The translations under genes and the position numbers were made by a program. A stretch of 64,000 nucleotides of DNA from an uncultured Arthrobacter sp. (GTDB lineage Bacteria > Actinomycetota > Actinomycetes > Actinomycetales > Micrococcaceae): positions 35,828-99,827 of the forward strand of contig NZ_CANLXP010000013.1 in assembly GCF_947495145.1 (NCBI RefSeq), given 5' to 3'. Shown in pieces: positions 47,777 through 58,605 of this stretch. How positions within the stretch are numbered: the first letter of the stretch is position 1; every line of letters starts with the position of its first letter. Below the pieces are notes generated by a model that saw only the letters and a program-made list of their open reading frames with translations, was not told where the DNA came from and did no database searches.

Positions 47777-50700
47777 TCAGTTGCCGGCCCTTCCGCTGCT
47801 CATGGCCGATTCGCGAACCGGATCGTCGGGATGCGGGTGCTCGGGATGCGTGTGCTCGGCGCCCGAGCCCGCTTCGGTTCCAGCACCCGCACCAGCACCG
47901 GCAACACCGGCAGCGCCAGCACCATCACCACCAGCCCGCGAGTACGGCACCTCGGCTACGGCTGCACGGCGTCCGGCTGATACGGGTTGCACGGCTGACC
48001 GGCTCCGGCCCTGCGGAACGTGCACAAAGCGGGGCCGCGCGGGGATCGGCACAGCGAGCAGGAGGGTCAGGCCGAACACAATCGCCTGGGCAATACCGGA
48101 CCACGGTTCCCACGCAGTCACGTACCGAACCTCGAGGCTGCCTCCGGCAGCTGGCAACGCGTAGGCCTGGTACCAGTCGGTCGACGCCGGCTCAAGCCGC
48201 TGCCCGTTGAGTGTTGCTTCCCAGCCGGGCTCGGACCGCTCGGCCAACACGAGTGTCCTGCCCTCGGGACCCGCCGGTACCTCGGCCGAAGCCGTAGTGG
48301 CACCGGAATCGAGCACGCTCAACGTCGCGCCAGACTCGTCAACAATGCGCAGCCGGCCGACCTGCGCCTCGGCTGCCGAATTACCTGATGCGGCCATTTC
48401 AACCCGCCACAACCAGCCGGAGTCCGTGTTACCCACCGATACCAGACCCGGAACCGAATCGATCTGGCTGGCAAGCACCTCAGCCGCCGAATCCGACTCC
48501 TGCAGCACAACGAAACCGATCCCAAGCCGCTGGAGTTCCTCGCGAGGATCCACACCGGTGCCGGCCACCAGGGTGGCGACCGTCCGACGAACGTCTGCCA
48601 TGGCGTCGTCGTCCTCCCGCAACCGGGCGTCCAGGAGCGAACCCTGAAGCTGGCGTGCGGAATAGATCTGGGAGAGTGCATCGAGGGTGGTGCCGCTGCC
48701 GCGCATGAGTGCGGCACTGACGTTACTGTCGCCGTCGACATTCATCACCAGCGTGGTGCTGCGCTGTCCACCTGCCCCGCGGTCCGAGGCAGTAGCCGGA
48801 AGCGTACGTGCGGCGCTCGGAATCACGGCGGACTCCGTTCCGAAACTCGTGGCCTCAACCGCGGTGGCCGGGGCACGCAGCTGGGGAACCAGCCAGACGG
48901 TGAGGCTCGTCGCCGGCCCCAGCGCCAGAACCAGCGCCGCAGCAGTCAGCCATGCCCGCGCACCGCGGACCGACCGGCCGGTGCGCCCGGACCGGCCGGC
49001 CCGAAGCCGCTGCAACAGCCACTCACCGCCGAGCAGCGCCGCCGCCAGCAGGGCCAGCGAAAGCACAGAAGCCCAAGGACCAGTGAACGGGGTGACCAGA
49101 GACGATGACCCGACCGCCGTCACAATCAGCGAACTGCCTACACTGCCGAGCAGTGCCAGCAAGGCCAGTGCCCACAGCACCCGCGCAGCCGCCCGCCCCT
49201 TACCGGGCAGGAACAGCGCCGCAGCAGCAAGCAACAGAACCGGCAACCCCACCAGCAGCGAAACGACAAGCGGCCAAGGCCCCTCGGAGAGCCCCGGGAA
49301 TGCAGCAAGGCGGCCGAACGACGGGAACGACACCGGGTAACCCAGCAGCTGCTGCCACAACGCCGCGGCGTCGAACGGCAGTGGAATACCAGGGTCCCCG
49401 AGGATCGCCCTCGGACGGTCAAGAGTGGACGCCGCAAACGGGATGAACAGCGCCAGCGGCGGCAGGAGCGCCCACCAGATCGTCTTGGCACGGCGTCGTG
49501 CAACCAGCATGATCACCACAATGGCGAGCACAAAGAAAGGAAGCAGCGACGGCGCTGAGGCCGTAACGACGGCGAGCAGCAAACCGGCAGCAGCCGCTGC
49601 CGTCCAGCTCGGAACACCGTTGATGCCCGGCTTGAGCATCAGCTGGAGCGAGCGCTGACGCGTTGAGGAGTCAACGGCGTCGTTGGTTTGCGCGCCGGGC
49701 CGCCCGGGAGCCTGCCCGACAGCACGGATGAGAGCCAGCGCCACCAGCGGCAACAGTATGTGCACCAGCAGCGCGCCAAGCCGTCCGCTACCGGTCGCCA
49801 CCTGCAGCACCGGCAGCGATCCCCAGAAGAACGCAGCCCACAGCCGCAGCGAGCGGCTGCGTACAAACGCACCCGATCCGAACCATCCTGTAAGCCCCGC
49901 CAGCGGAGCAGCAAGAAGCACCAGAACGACGACGGCCACGTTGCCGTTGCCGAAGCCCAGTACAGACAGCAGCCACAGTACGTAGCTGAACGGATCGCCA
50001 TGACCGGCGACTCCGGCGCCAAGGTCGATCCACCAGCGCGAGGCGTTGGTCCAGATCTCAGCGAGGTCGGATGAGAGCGGAAGGAGAGAGCCGCCGGCCA
50101 GCGCTGGCGCACCGATGAACCGGCGCAGCGCCACCAGTGAGATACCGAGCAGGACTACTACAGCAGCTATTGCGCCCCAACCCGCCCATATGCGGGAGGG
50201 GCCTTCGAGTGCCGCAAAGTCATCATTCGCATCTCCGGAAGGCACTTCGGCTGCCGTGCTCTGCGCGAAGGACTCATCCTCGACTCCCCGCGCGGAGAAC
50301 GCCTCCACCACTGACTTCCGGTGTGACCAGACGTCCCTGCGCTCAGTACGCAGGGCCCGCACCACCGAGCGGGGCAGCCGCTTGGTCCGGGCGGCAGAAC
50401 GCCGCGACCGGTACAGATCGAACGGCTTCAGCACCGCCGCGATACTCGCAAGGAGCTGGCCGACTCCGTACCCGGGGTCCTTGGCAAGCAAGCCCAGGAC
50501 AAGGCGGGCAAACCCGCCCAGAACGGCTCCGACCGCGAGGAACGGCACCTTCCAGAGCGTTGCATGCTTGAGGCGCAGATACACTTCAGCGCGGCGGGCA
50601 GCACCGAGGGTGGCTGCATGGTTGTCCCGCGACCCGGCGTGCCGCATGACGGCACCCGGTGCAACCACCACACGATGGCCCGCAAGGCGGTTGCGCCAGC

Positions 50701-51310
50701 AGAAGTCGACGTCGTCGCCCGTGCCCGGGAGCGCCGGGTCGAAACCGTCCAGCTTGTCCCAGACGTCACGGCGGATCAGCATGCCTGCCGAGTTGACCGC
50801 GAACATGTCGCTGCGGACGTCGTACTGGCCCTGGTCCAGCTCGTCGACGTCGATCAGGGTGAGCCGCTCTGCCCACCGGCTGATGGACAGTCCCACATCC
50901 ACCAGCTTGCGCCGGTGTTCCCACTCCACCTGCTTGGCGCCGGCAACGGTGACCGACGGTGCGAGTTCGACGGCGCGGAGGAGTTCCTCAAGTGCGGTCG
51001 GTTCGGGAGCGGAATCGTCATGCAGGAGCCAGATCCAGTCGTGGATCCCGCTGTCGGGTTCCGACCGGCGGCCGGCCGGAATCTCGGCTAGTCCGGTTCG
51101 GACGGCTGCGCCGAATCCGCCGCGACCGGTTGCGCCGACAACGGGCGAACCCACCGGAAGTTGCAGTTGCAGAAGAGACGCCGATTCATCTGTTGAACCG
51201 GCGTCGACTCCTACCTGGAAGTCCGGGGGGCGGGTCTGCTGACCGAGTGCCTTGAGTGTGTTCGGGAGATACTCGGCGCCGTTGTGAGCTACTACAACTG
51301 CTGTGACCCT
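47777..51310 (-). CDS. Large glycosyltransferase family 2 membrane protein
   Basis: ORF track starts at GTG 51154, but the open frame continues upstream with VTAVVVAHNGAEYLPNTLKALGQQTRPPDFQVGVDAGSTDESAS, a GT2 N-terminus. Exact start not resolved. Confidence 0.9.
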   Translation of the reverse strand, partial: RVTAVVVAHNGAEYLPNTLKALGQQTRPPDFQVGVDAGSTDESASLLQLQLPVGSPVVGATGRGGFGAAVRTGLAEIPAGRRSEPDSGIHDWIWLLHDDSAPEPTALEELLRAVELAPSVTVAGAKQVEWEHRRKLVDVGLSISRWAERLTLIDVDELDQGQYDVRSDMFAVNSAGMLIRRDVWDKLDGFDPALPGTGDDVDFCWRNRLAGHRVVVAPGAVMRHAGSRDNHAATLGAARRAEVYLRLKHATLWKVPFLAVGAVLGGFARLVLGLLAKDPGYGVGQLLASIAAVLKPFDLYRSRRSAARTKRLPRSVVRALRTERRDVWSHRKSVVEAFSARGVEDESFAQSTAAEVPSGDANDDFAALEGPSRIWAGWGAIAAVVVLLGISLVALRRFIGAPALAGGSLLPLSSDLAEIWTNASRWWIDLGAGVAGHGDPFSYVLWLLSVLGFGNGNVAVVVLVLLAAPLAGLTGWFGSGAFVRSRSLRLWAAFFWGSLPVLQVATGSGRLGALLVHILLPLVALALIRAVGQAPGRPGAQTNDAVDSSTRQRSLQLMLKPGINGVPSWTAAAAAGLLLAVVTASAPSLLPFFVLAIVVIMLVARRRAKTIWWALLPPLALFIPFAASTLDRPRAILGDPGIPLPFDAAALWQQLLGYPVSFPSFGRLAAFPGLSEGPWPLVVSLLVGLPVLLLAAAALFLPGKGRAAARVLWALALLALLGSVGSSLIVTAVGSSSLVTPFTGPWASVLSLALLAAALLGGEWLLQRLRAGRSGRTGRSVRGARAWLTAAALVLALGPATSLTVWLVPQLRAPATAVEATSFGTESAVIPSAARTLPATASDRGAGGQRSTTLVMNVDGDSNVSAALMRGSGTTLDALSQIYSARQLQGSLLDARLREDDDAMADVRRTVATLVAGTGVDPREELQRLGIGFVVLQESDSAAEVLASQIDSVPGLVSVGNTDSGWLWRVEMAASGNSAAEAQVGRLRIVDESGATLSVLDSGATTASAEVPAGPEGRTLVLAERSEPGWEATLNGQRLEPASTDWYQAYALPAAGGSLEVRYVTAWEPWSGIAQAIVFGLTLLLAVPIPARPRFVHVPQGRSRSAVQPVSAGRRAAVAEVPYSRAGGDGAGAAGVAGAGAGAGTEAGSGAEHTHPEHPHPDDPVRESAMSSGRAGN

Positions 51311-51324
51311 TTGTTGCGGATGAA

Positions 51325-51972
51325 TCAGACCGCTCGCTTTCGCAACCGGCGGCGCTCGCGCTCGGACAGACCGCCCCAGATACCAAACCGCTCATCGTTC
51401 TCCAGCGCGTACTCCAGGCACTGGGCCTTGACGTTGCAGGAGCCGCAGACCTTCTTTGCGTCCCGCGTGGAGCCGCCCTTCTCAGGGAAGAACGCCTCCG
51501 GATCCGTCTGTGCGCACAGTGCGTCCGCCTGCCAGCCCAGCTCGCCTTCGTCGTCGAAGTCGGAACCGATGCCCGGAAGACCAATCCAGACCGCCTGCTC
51601 AACGCGCTCCGGCACAGCCTGACGGCGAGGAGCTGCCTTGGGCTCGGCATCAAGGAAATTCTCGACGCCGGCGCCCTCGCTCAGTGCCTCATGCGCCGCA
51701 AGGAAGGCGGTCGCCTCGTTCTCAAGCGACTGGGTCTGCTGCCTATACCGCTCAGCAGCGTCCGGATCTGCCGGATCGACAAACCAGTCCTGTGGAACGC
51801 CGCGCGATCCGTAGCGCGCAGACGCCTGGGCCGCGATGGACGTGCGGTCCTGAATGTGCTCTGCTTGCCCCATACCAGCCTCCCGGTGTTGCAGCTTCGG
51901 CCAGAAACTAATGTGGGAGACGTGCCTCCAGCAAGTCGCTGAGAAACCCCGAAATCCCGTCCGCCGAAGCAA
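51325..51972 (-). CDS. WhiB family transcriptional regulator
   Basis: WQADALCAQTDPEAFFPEKGGSTRDAKKVCGSCNVKAQCLEYALENDERFGIWGGLSERERRRLRK; true start probably near 51870. Confidence 0.95.
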   Translation of the reverse strand: MLRRTGFRGFSATCWRHVSHISFWPKLQHREAGMGQAEHIQDRTSIAAQASARYGSRGVPQDWFVDPADPDAAERYRQQTQSLENEATAFLAAHEALSEGAGVENFLDAEPKAAPRRQAVPERVEQAVWIGLPGIGSDFDDEGELGWQADALCAQTDPEAFFPEKGGSTRDAKKVCGSCNVKAQCLEYALENDERFGIWGGLSERERRRLRKRAV

Positions 51973-52037
51973 ATCCGATGACCTAATTACACGCGTGTAA
52001 GTAGCATCGAGTCAAGCGGCGAAGGGAATCTTATAGA

Positions 52038-52973
52038 GTGCCCTTGAAGGATCGCGGGCACGCCACGCGCAGCGCACCTCACAATTGTGCAACTGAACCC
52101 GCAGGTCAACACGCATACCACCCGAAAGGCGGGCCCCCGGTGGCTCCAGTCCAAAGCGTTTCAGAATTACTTGAGTCCTTCCGATCAGCGTCCGGCGCTC
52201 CCCGGCTCATTTGGTACGGACCCGGCCATGAACGCGTGGAACTCTCCGGCAGGGTCCTCGAAAACTGGGTGGCAAAGACGTCGAACATGCTCATCGAGGA
52301 GCTGGATGCGACCGCCGGCAGCACCATCGCCGTCGATATGCCGCCACACTGGAAATCTTTCGTCTGGGCTCTGGCGAGCTGGCAGGTGGGCGCAGTGACA
52401 GTGCTCGACGGCGATGCAGCGGTAGACGTTCGGCTCACCATGGAAGCCGCACCGGAAACACCGCCCGCGGGCAATGAGAATGAGCTGCTGGTGCTCGTAG
52501 CCCCCGGCGCCCTCGACATGCGCTGGGCCGGCACCCTCCCCGACGGGGCGGTCGACTATGCGGCAACGGTCCGCGCGTTCGGTGACGTCTATCTGGAGGA
52601 TCCGGCAGACAGCAAAGCCGAGCTCATGCGTGCCGGCGACACGAGCTACACCTTCAGCGGAGTGATGAATTCGGCCTACATGCGTCAGGCGGACATGGGT
52701 CAGGCCGACATGGGTTCGGCCGCCATGAATCAGGCCGACAGGAGCCAAGCCGACATGGGTCAACCCGACAGGAGCCAGCCCGACAGGAGCCAGGCCAACG
52801 AATCAAACCCGGGCATCTGGCTGGTACCGGCATCGCTGCCGTTGTTGACCAGCCTGCCGGCCGCTGTTCGGATCTGGGCCGGCGGCGGAACCGTAGTGCT
52901 GGTGCACCCCGCAGTCGAGGTAACCGACCGGCTCCTGCAGGGCGAACGCGTTACTGCTCGGTTGACTGCCTAG
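52038..52973 (+). CDS. TIGR03089 family protein (AMP-binding-like)
   Basis: RLIWYGPGHERVELSGRVLENWVAKTSNMLIEELDATAGSTIAVDMPPHWKSFVWALASW. Confidence 0.88.
   Translation: MPLKDRGHATRSAPHNCATEPAGQHAYHPKGGPPVAPVQSVSELLESFRSASGAPRLIWYGPGHERVELSGRVLENWVAKTSNMLIEELDATAGSTIAVDMPPHWKSFVWALASWQVGAVTVLDGDAAVDVRLTMEAAPETPPAGNENELLVLVAPGALDMRWAGTLPDGAVDYAATVRAFGDVYLEDPADSKAELMRAGDTSYTFSGVMNSAYMRQADMGQADMGSAAMNQADRSQADMGQPDRSQPDRSQANESNPGIWLVPASLPLLTSLPAAVRIWAGGGTVVLVHPAVEVTDRLLQGERVTARLTA
52686..52805 (+). repeat. 15-bp in-frame tandem repeat, 8 units
   Basis: Encodes QADMG QADMG SAAMN QADRS QADMG QPDRS QPDRS QANES. Confidence 0.9.
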
Positions 52974-53631
52974 CTGCTGGCTCCGCGGTTGCCTGTCGGG
53001 CAGCAGGCTCGGCGGGGCCGGCAGGTGCAGTTGCGCGCGGGTGGGGATGGATGAGTTCGTGGTCGTGTGCGAAGGCGGGTTCGGCGTCGAGCTCTTCATT
53101 GAAGACCCAGAACCGGTAGGCAACGAAGCGAACGGCTGTTGCCAGCACAGTGCCGACGATTCCGGCAACGAACAGACCGGTACGGTCGGAGATGTCGAGC
53201 GGATACTTGGCGAGCCACACAAAGCCGGCCGCGATGCCCAGCCCGATCGCATTGATCAGAAGGAACATCATGAGTTCCCGAAGGACATTCGACTGCCTGC
53301 GGTGGCGGAAGGTCCAGTAGCGGTTGGCGATCCACGCAAAGACCGTGGCGATGGAAGCCGAGAGCACCTGGGCCTTGACCTCGCTGTTCTCCATAGGGCC
53401 GTGAATCAGCACCCAGAACAGACCCTTGTCGATGACAAACGCCACACCGCCCACTGCACCGAACTTCGCCAGTTCCCTCCAGAAGAGAGACGCGAGAGCC
53501 CGGATCCGGTCGGCAATTGTGGTGATCATGACCCTCCGGTCTCTGGGACGATTCGCCGTAGCAGACTGCGCCGAAGCGAAGTTTTGGCGGGATGCTGCAG
53601 GCGCGGCACCCCGCCAACAGCGTAAGGACAT
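52951..53631 (-). CDS. GtrA-like family membrane protein
   Basis: ELAKFGAVGGVAFVIDKGLFWVLI..ANRYWTFRHRR..FVAYRFWVFNE; start likely near 53530; overlaps TIGR03089 gene end by 23 nt. Confidence 0.92.
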   Translation of the reverse strand: MSLRCWRGAAPAASRQNFASAQSATANRPRDRRVMITTIADRIRALASLFWRELAKFGAVGGVAFVIDKGLFWVLIHGPMENSEVKAQVLSASIATVFAWIANRYWTFRHRRQSNVLRELMMFLLINAIGLGIAAGFVWLAKYPLDISDRTGLFVAGIVGTVLATAVRFVAYRFWVFNEELDAEPAFAHDHELIHPHPRATAPAGPAEPAARQATAEPAARQSTEQ

Positions 53632-53800
53632 TCTGCAGAACCCTACGCCTGCGTGGCGGACAAACTGAAAATCAGCAGCTCAGTTCAACAAGACAACCGA
53701 ACATCCATTTTACCGAGCCAGTTTGAGTCTTTCCTAGGAAACTACGGTTGCGAACTGGTCACAGCAGGGAGACCCCATCGGCAATAGGTACCCTGAAGGG

Positions 53801-54973
53801 GTGACTTTTCCCGTAATTGGTGTGGTGGGCGGCGGCCAGCTGGCCCGGATGATGGCACCTCCCGCCGTCGAACTTGGCCTTGAACTGCGAGTACTGGCGG
53901 AAGGCCCTGAGGTTTCAGCGGTATCCGCCGTGGCGAATGCCCCGGTGGGCGATTACACCGACCTGGAGGACCTGACGGCGTTTGCCAAGGGCGTCAACGT
54001 CCTCACCTTCGATCACGAGCATGTTCCCGAACAGCACCTGCGTGCCCTTGTGGAGGCCGGCGTCAACGTCCAGCCGCATCCCGACGCGCTGCGCCATGCC
54101 CAGGACAAGCTGGTAATGCGTGCGGCCATCGACCGGCTGGGGTTGCCCAATCCCCGCTGGCGCGCTGTCGCGTCGGTCGAGGAGCTGCGCGATTTCGGTG
54201 AGCAGACCGGCTGGCCGGTGGTCCTGAAGACTCCGCGGGGCGGCTATGACGGCAAGGGGGTGCGGATTCTTGATTCGTACGACGACGCCGCGCAGGCAGC
54301 AGACTGGTTCACCGGTTCAGCGCTGCTCGCCGAGGAAAAGGTGCCCTTTACCCGCGAACTGTCGGCCCTCGTTGCCCGTTCGCCGCAGGGCGAGGCACGC
54401 GCCTGGCCGGTGGTCCACTCGATTCAGGTCAACGGAGTCTGCGACGAAGTGATCGCACCGGCCCAGGATCTGCCCCCGTCCCTGGCGCGCGCCGCCGCCG
54501 AAGCAGCACTGCGGCTTGCCGAAGAGCTTGGAGTCACGGGCGTCATGGCAGTGGAGATGTTCGAGGTGCCGGGTAGCGAGCCCGGCTTCCTGATCAATGA
54601 GCTCGCCATGCGTCCGCACAACTCCGGTCACTGGACCATGGACGGCGCTGTGACCGGCCAGTTTGAGCAGCACCTGCGCGCTGTTCTCAACCTTCCGCTC
54701 GGGGACACATCGCTCGCCTCCGGCGTTGTGGTGATGAAGAACATTCTCGGCGGAGACAACGCCGAGCTGTATAGTGCCTATCCGACGGCGTTGCAGGCAG
54801 AGCCCGCCGCCAAAATCCACACTTACGGCAAGAGCGTGCGGCCCGGCCGGAAAATCGGCCATGTCAATGCCATTGCCCTACCCGGTGACACAACGGCACA
54901 GGTCAGGGAACGCGCCGAGCGTGCCGCGGCAATCCTGCGGGACGGCCGCGATCCCCGGAAGGAAACATCGTGA
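53801..54973 (+). CDS. purK: 5-(carboxyamino)imidazole ribonucleotide synthase
   Basis: [49 protein letters not shown]. Confidence 0.98.
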   Translation: MTFPVIGVVGGGQLARMMAPPAVELGLELRVLAEGPEVSAVSAVANAPVGDYTDLEDLTAFAKGVNVLTFDHEHVPEQHLRALVEAGVNVQPHPDALRHAQDKLVMRAAIDRLGLPNPRWRAVASVEELRDFGEQTGWPVVLKTPRGGYDGKGVRILDSYDDAAQAADWFTGSALLAEEKVPFTRELSALVARSPQGEARAWPVVHSIQVNGVCDEVIAPAQDLPPSLARAAAEAALRLAEELGVTGVMAVEMFEVPGSEPGFLINELAMRPHNSGHWTMDGAVTGQFEQHLRAVLNLPLGDTSLASGVVVMKNILGGDNAELYSAYPTALQAEPAAKIHTYGKSVRPGRKIGHVNAIALPGDTTAQVRERAERAAAILRDGRDPRKETS

Positions 54974-55587
54974 ACAACTCCCCCGCCGGCGCCCTCGTGG
55001 GCCTGGTCATGGGCTCGGACTCGGACTGGCCCACCATGGAGGCAGCCGCTCTCGCACTTGAAGAGTTCGGCATCCCCTACGAGGCCGACGTCGTCTCCGC
55101 ACACCGCATGCCCGAAGACATGGTGGCCTACGGGCGCGAGGCCGCCGGTCGCGGCCTCAGGGTGATCATTGCCGGTGCCGGCGGCGCCGCGCACCTGCCC
55201 GGGATGCTCGCGTCGCTGACTCCACTTCCCGTCATCGGCGTTCCGGTGGCTCTCAAGCACCTCGACGGAATGGACTCGCTCCTCTCGATCGTGCAGATGC
55301 CGGCCGGAATTCCGGTCGCCACTGTTTCGGTAGGCGGCGCGCGCAACGCCGGGCTCCTGGCCGTCCGCATCCTCGCATCCGGGGAAGGCGAGCTTGCCCG
55401 GGAGCTCTCCAACAAGCTCAACGAATTCGCGGCAGGACTACGGCAGACCGCACTGGGCAAGGGCGCGAAACTGCGCGAACGGACCGGGGCGCGGAACGCC
55501 GGCAGCGAAGGCCGGGGCAGCGCAGAGTCAGTCCGCGAGGGTGAAGGCCCGGTCAGCGCAGGTTCAAGCAGTGAAGGCGGCGCATGA
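54970..55587 (+). CDS. purE: 5-(carboxyamino)imidazole ribonucleotide mutase
   Basis: [40 protein letters not shown]; low-complexity C-terminal extension. Confidence 0.98.
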   Translation: MNNSPAGALVGLVMGSDSDWPTMEAAALALEEFGIPYEADVVSAHRMPEDMVAYGREAAGRGLRVIIAGAGGAAHLPGMLASLTPLPVIGVPVALKHLDGMDSLLSIVQMPAGIPVATVSVGGARNAGLLAVRILASGEGELARELSNKLNEFAAGLRQTALGKGAKLRERTGARNAGSEGRGSAESVREGEGPVSAGSSSEGGA

Positions 55588-57224
55588 GCCGGGCGATTCA
55601 CCCTGGGCGCCCTGACGAACGGACCATGCTCACTGATCCGGTGCGCTACCCGGAGTCGGCTCCGTCCGGCATCCGTACCAAGCGCGCCTTCCTGCTCCTT
55701 CTACTGACGCTGGTGCTTCCCGGCGCGGCACAGGTGGTTGCGGGAGACCGCAGGCTCGGCCGCAGGGCGCTCCGCGTGACCTTCACCGTGTGGCTCCTGG
55801 TGATTGCCGCCGTTGTGCTGGCTTTGACCAACCGGACTCTGCTGGTGAGCCTGCTCACCAATGAAGTGTTTTCCCTGCTGCTGATCGCTGTGCTCGTGGT
55901 TCTGGCGGTCGGCTGGGCGCTGCTGTTCCTCAATACCCTGCGGATCATCCGCCCGCCGCTGCTGGACCGCGGGATGCGCCCTGCCGTTGCGGCATCGCTC
56001 GCCGTGCTGATGATCCTGACCAGCGGCGGGCTGGGCTACGCCGCCTACCTGCTCAACGTGGGTCGCAGCACGTTCGGCAACATTTTCCAGGCCGGCCCCG
56101 CGTTCGACCCGGTTGACGGGCGGTACAACTTCCTCCTCATGGGCGGCGACGCCGGCGAGGACCGATTGGGACGCCGTCCCGACAGCATTTCGGTGGTCAG
56201 CGTCGACGCCGCAACGGGGGCGACCGTCACCTTCAGCATTCCCCGCGACTTCCAGAACGCACCGTTCTCCGAAGGCTCCCCGCTCTGGCAGGTCTGGCCT
56301 GACGGTTACAACTGCGGCAACGAATGCATCATCAACAGCTTGTACCCGGTGGTCAGCCAGGAATACGCAGATTTGTACCCGGAGTCCCAGGACCCGGGCG
56401 CTGAGGCAATGATGGACGCAGCAAGCGGCATCCTCGGTATCGAGGTGCAGGCGTACATCCTCGTGGACATGGCCGGGTTCGAGCAGCTCATCGACGCGAT
56501 GGGCGGCATCAGGATCGACGCCGGCGGCTGGGTTCCCATCACGTCCACCGAGATTCCGGGCACTAGCCCCAAGCGGTACAACCCGCCGTCGGCCTGGATT
56601 GAGCCCGGCGTACAGACTCTTAGCGGTTATGAGGCACTCTGGTACGCCCGTTCGCGTGAGTACGCCACCGACTACTCACGCATCCAGCGCCAGCAGTGCG
56701 TCCAGGCGGCGATGATTGCCCAGCTCGATCCCGCCACCGTGCTCACCCGCTTCCAGGAGATCGCCGCTGCGGGTACGCAGATTGTGGAGACCGATCTTCC
56801 ACGTGACCAGCTGGGCAGCTTCGTCGACCTTGCCCTCAAGGCGAAGAATCACGACGTCGGCCGCCTCACCATCGGCGCACCCGACTTCGGTGAGCCCGGA
56901 GACCTGTTCTCGACGTACCCCAATATCCCGCTGGTCCACGAGCGGGTGCAGGAGACCCTGAACGCTGCTTCCGGTGAAGCCGCTGCGGCGGGCAGTCTCG
57001 AGGTGGACCGGGCCGGTCTCGTCGAGGCTTTGCCTTCGCAGACCGTCTTGCCGGCGCAGAACGTGCTGCCTTCGCAGACCGTGCTGCCTTCGCGGACCGT
57101 CTTGCCGGCACAGAACGTCCAGGGCGAGATCACGGTAGATTACCTTCACCAGCTCGCCGTGAACCAGGACTGGACCACGCTCGAATCACTGTTGGCCGAT
57201 AACGGGGAATGCAGCCCCGCCTAA
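55584..57224 (+). CDS. LytR-CpsA-Psr (LCP) family protein
   Basis: [60 protein letters not shown]. Confidence 0.95.
   Translation: MSRAIHPGRPDERTMLTDPVRYPESAPSGIRTKRAFLLLLLTLVLPGAAQVVAGDRRLGRRALRVTFTVWLLVIAAVVLALTNRTLLVSLLTNEVFSLLLIAVLVVLAVGWALLFLNTLRIIRPPLLDRGMRPAVAASLAVLMILTSGGLGYAAYLLNVGRSTFGNIFQAGPAFDPVDGRYNFLLMGGDAGEDRLGRRPDSISVVSVDAATGATVTFSIPRDFQNAPFSEGSPLWQVWPDGYNCGNECIINSLYPVVSQEYADLYPESQDPGAEAMMDAASGILGIEVQAYILVDMAGFEQLIDAMGGIRIDAGGWVPITSTEIPGTSPKRYNPPSAWIEPGVQTLSGYEALWYARSREYATDYSRIQRQQCVQAAMIAQLDPATVLTRFQEIAAAGTQIVETDLPRDQLGSFVDLALKAKNHDVGRLTIGAPDFGEPGDLFSTYPNIPLVHERVQETLNAASGEAAAAGSLEVDRAGLVEALPSQTVLPAQNVLPSQTVLPSRTVLPAQNVQGEITVDYLHQLAVNQDWTTLESLLADNGECSPA
57030..57119 (+). repeat. 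18-bp in-frame tandem repeat, 5 units
   Basis: Encodes [30 protein letters not shown] near the LCP C-terminus. Confidence 0.92.
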
Positions 57225-57240
57225 GGAACGGACACCGCCG

Positions 57241-58605
57241 ATGTACCAGCTGGACAACCCGTTGCGCCCCTACGACTGGGGCTCCACCACGGCCATTGCT
57301 GAGCTGCTGGGACGGACGCCGTCCGGTGGCCCTGAGGGCGAGCTGTGGATCGGGGCCCATCCCGACTCGCCCTCCACAGTGCTGGGACACGGGGACTCGG
57401 GCACTTCGCTGGTTGAGCTGATCGCGTCCGACCCAGACCGTGCCCTAGGTGCCCCCACCCGCGAAGCGTTCGGGGACCGCCTGCCGTTCCTGATGAAGGT
57501 CCTCGCAGCGGCGGCGCCGCTCTCGCTTCAGGTCCACCCCAGTCCGGAGCAGGCACGCAAGGGCTTCGACCGGGAGAACGCCGCGTCCGTCCCGCAGGAT
57601 GCGCCGCACCGGAACTACCGCGACGCGTTCTCCAAGCCCGAACTGATCTTCGCGCTCACCGACTTCGACGCACTGTGCGGCTTCCGCCCGCCAGCCGAGG
57701 CTGTGCAGATTTTCGAAGGCCTCGCAGAACTGGCTGGGCAGCGACAGGGGTGGGCGCCTGCGATCCTGCCCTCCGTCGTCGCCGACCTCGGTATCCCGGA
57801 CGAGACGGCTGCCCTGCGCGAGGCATTCACCCGGCTCCTCACCAGCGAGGCCGAGGCCCGGGCCGCCGTCGAAGCGGTAGTGGAAACGCTTGAGGCTGCT
57901 TCGCCCGAAGATTCTCCGCTTGAGGATTCACTGCTCGGTTCCGCGGCCGCTACGGTGCTGCAACTCAACGGACACCACCCGGGCGATCCCGGTGTGCTGG
58001 TCGCCCTCCTTCTCAACCGGATCACGCTGAAGCCGGGCCAGGCGCTCTACCTGCCCGCGGGCAACGTGCACGCCTACCTCGAGGGGCTCGGCGTTGAAGT
58101 CATGGCGTCCTCGGACAACGTTCTGCGCGGCGGGCTGACCACCAAGCACGTCGACACCGGCGAACTCCTGAAGACCGTCGAGTTTGCGCCGCTGGACCTT
58201 CCGCTGATCAATCCCGAATCGACCCCGCTGGGCCAGGAGCTGTACTGCCCGCCGTTCGACGAGTTCCAGCTCCAACGGCTCGAACTCCCGGTCTCTTTCG
58301 GCGACGACGCCGTCTCAGCCGACATCCCGATCGCCCAGAACGGGCCCGCTGTGGTCCTCGTGGTGTCCGGAACGGTTGTGCTCGACTCCCCCAAAGGCGA
58401 CCTCATCCTTCACCGCGGTCAGAGCGCGTTCATCCCGGCGAATGAATCACCGGTGATGGCGCGGCTGGCCTCGGACACCTCGGACAGCACAGACGACGAC
58501 GGCGGCACCGCCGTCGCCTTTGCAGTCACCGTGGGTGCCGCCGGAGATTCTAATCCTGGCGGGTTGGGGCCTGTGCGCGGCCGGCGCGAAGAGACGCTGC
58601 CTTAG
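57241..58605 (+). CDS. manA: Mannose-6-phosphate isomerase, class I
   Basis: LDNPLRPYDWGSTTAIAELLG; FLMKVLAAAAPLSLQVHPS; YLPAGNVHAYLEGLGVEVMASSDNVLRGGLTTKHVD. Confidence 0.97.
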   Translation: MYQLDNPLRPYDWGSTTAIAELLGRTPSGGPEGELWIGAHPDSPSTVLGHGDSGTSLVELIASDPDRALGAPTREAFGDRLPFLMKVLAAAAPLSLQVHPSPEQARKGFDRENAASVPQDAPHRNYRDAFSKPELIFALTDFDALCGFRPPAEAVQIFEGLAELAGQRQGWAPAILPSVVADLGIPDETAALREAFTRLLTSEAEARAAVEAVVETLEAASPEDSPLEDSLLGSAAATVLQLNGHHPGDPGVLVALLLNRITLKPGQALYLPAGNVHAYLEGLGVEVMASSDNVLRGGLTTKHVDTGELLKTVEFAPLDLPLINPESTPLGQELYCPPFDEFQLQRLELPVSFGDDAVSADIPIAQNGPAVVLVVSGTVVLDSPKGDLILHRGQSAFIPANESPVMARLASDTSDSTDDDGGTAVAFAVTVGAAGDSNPGGLGPVRGRREETLP

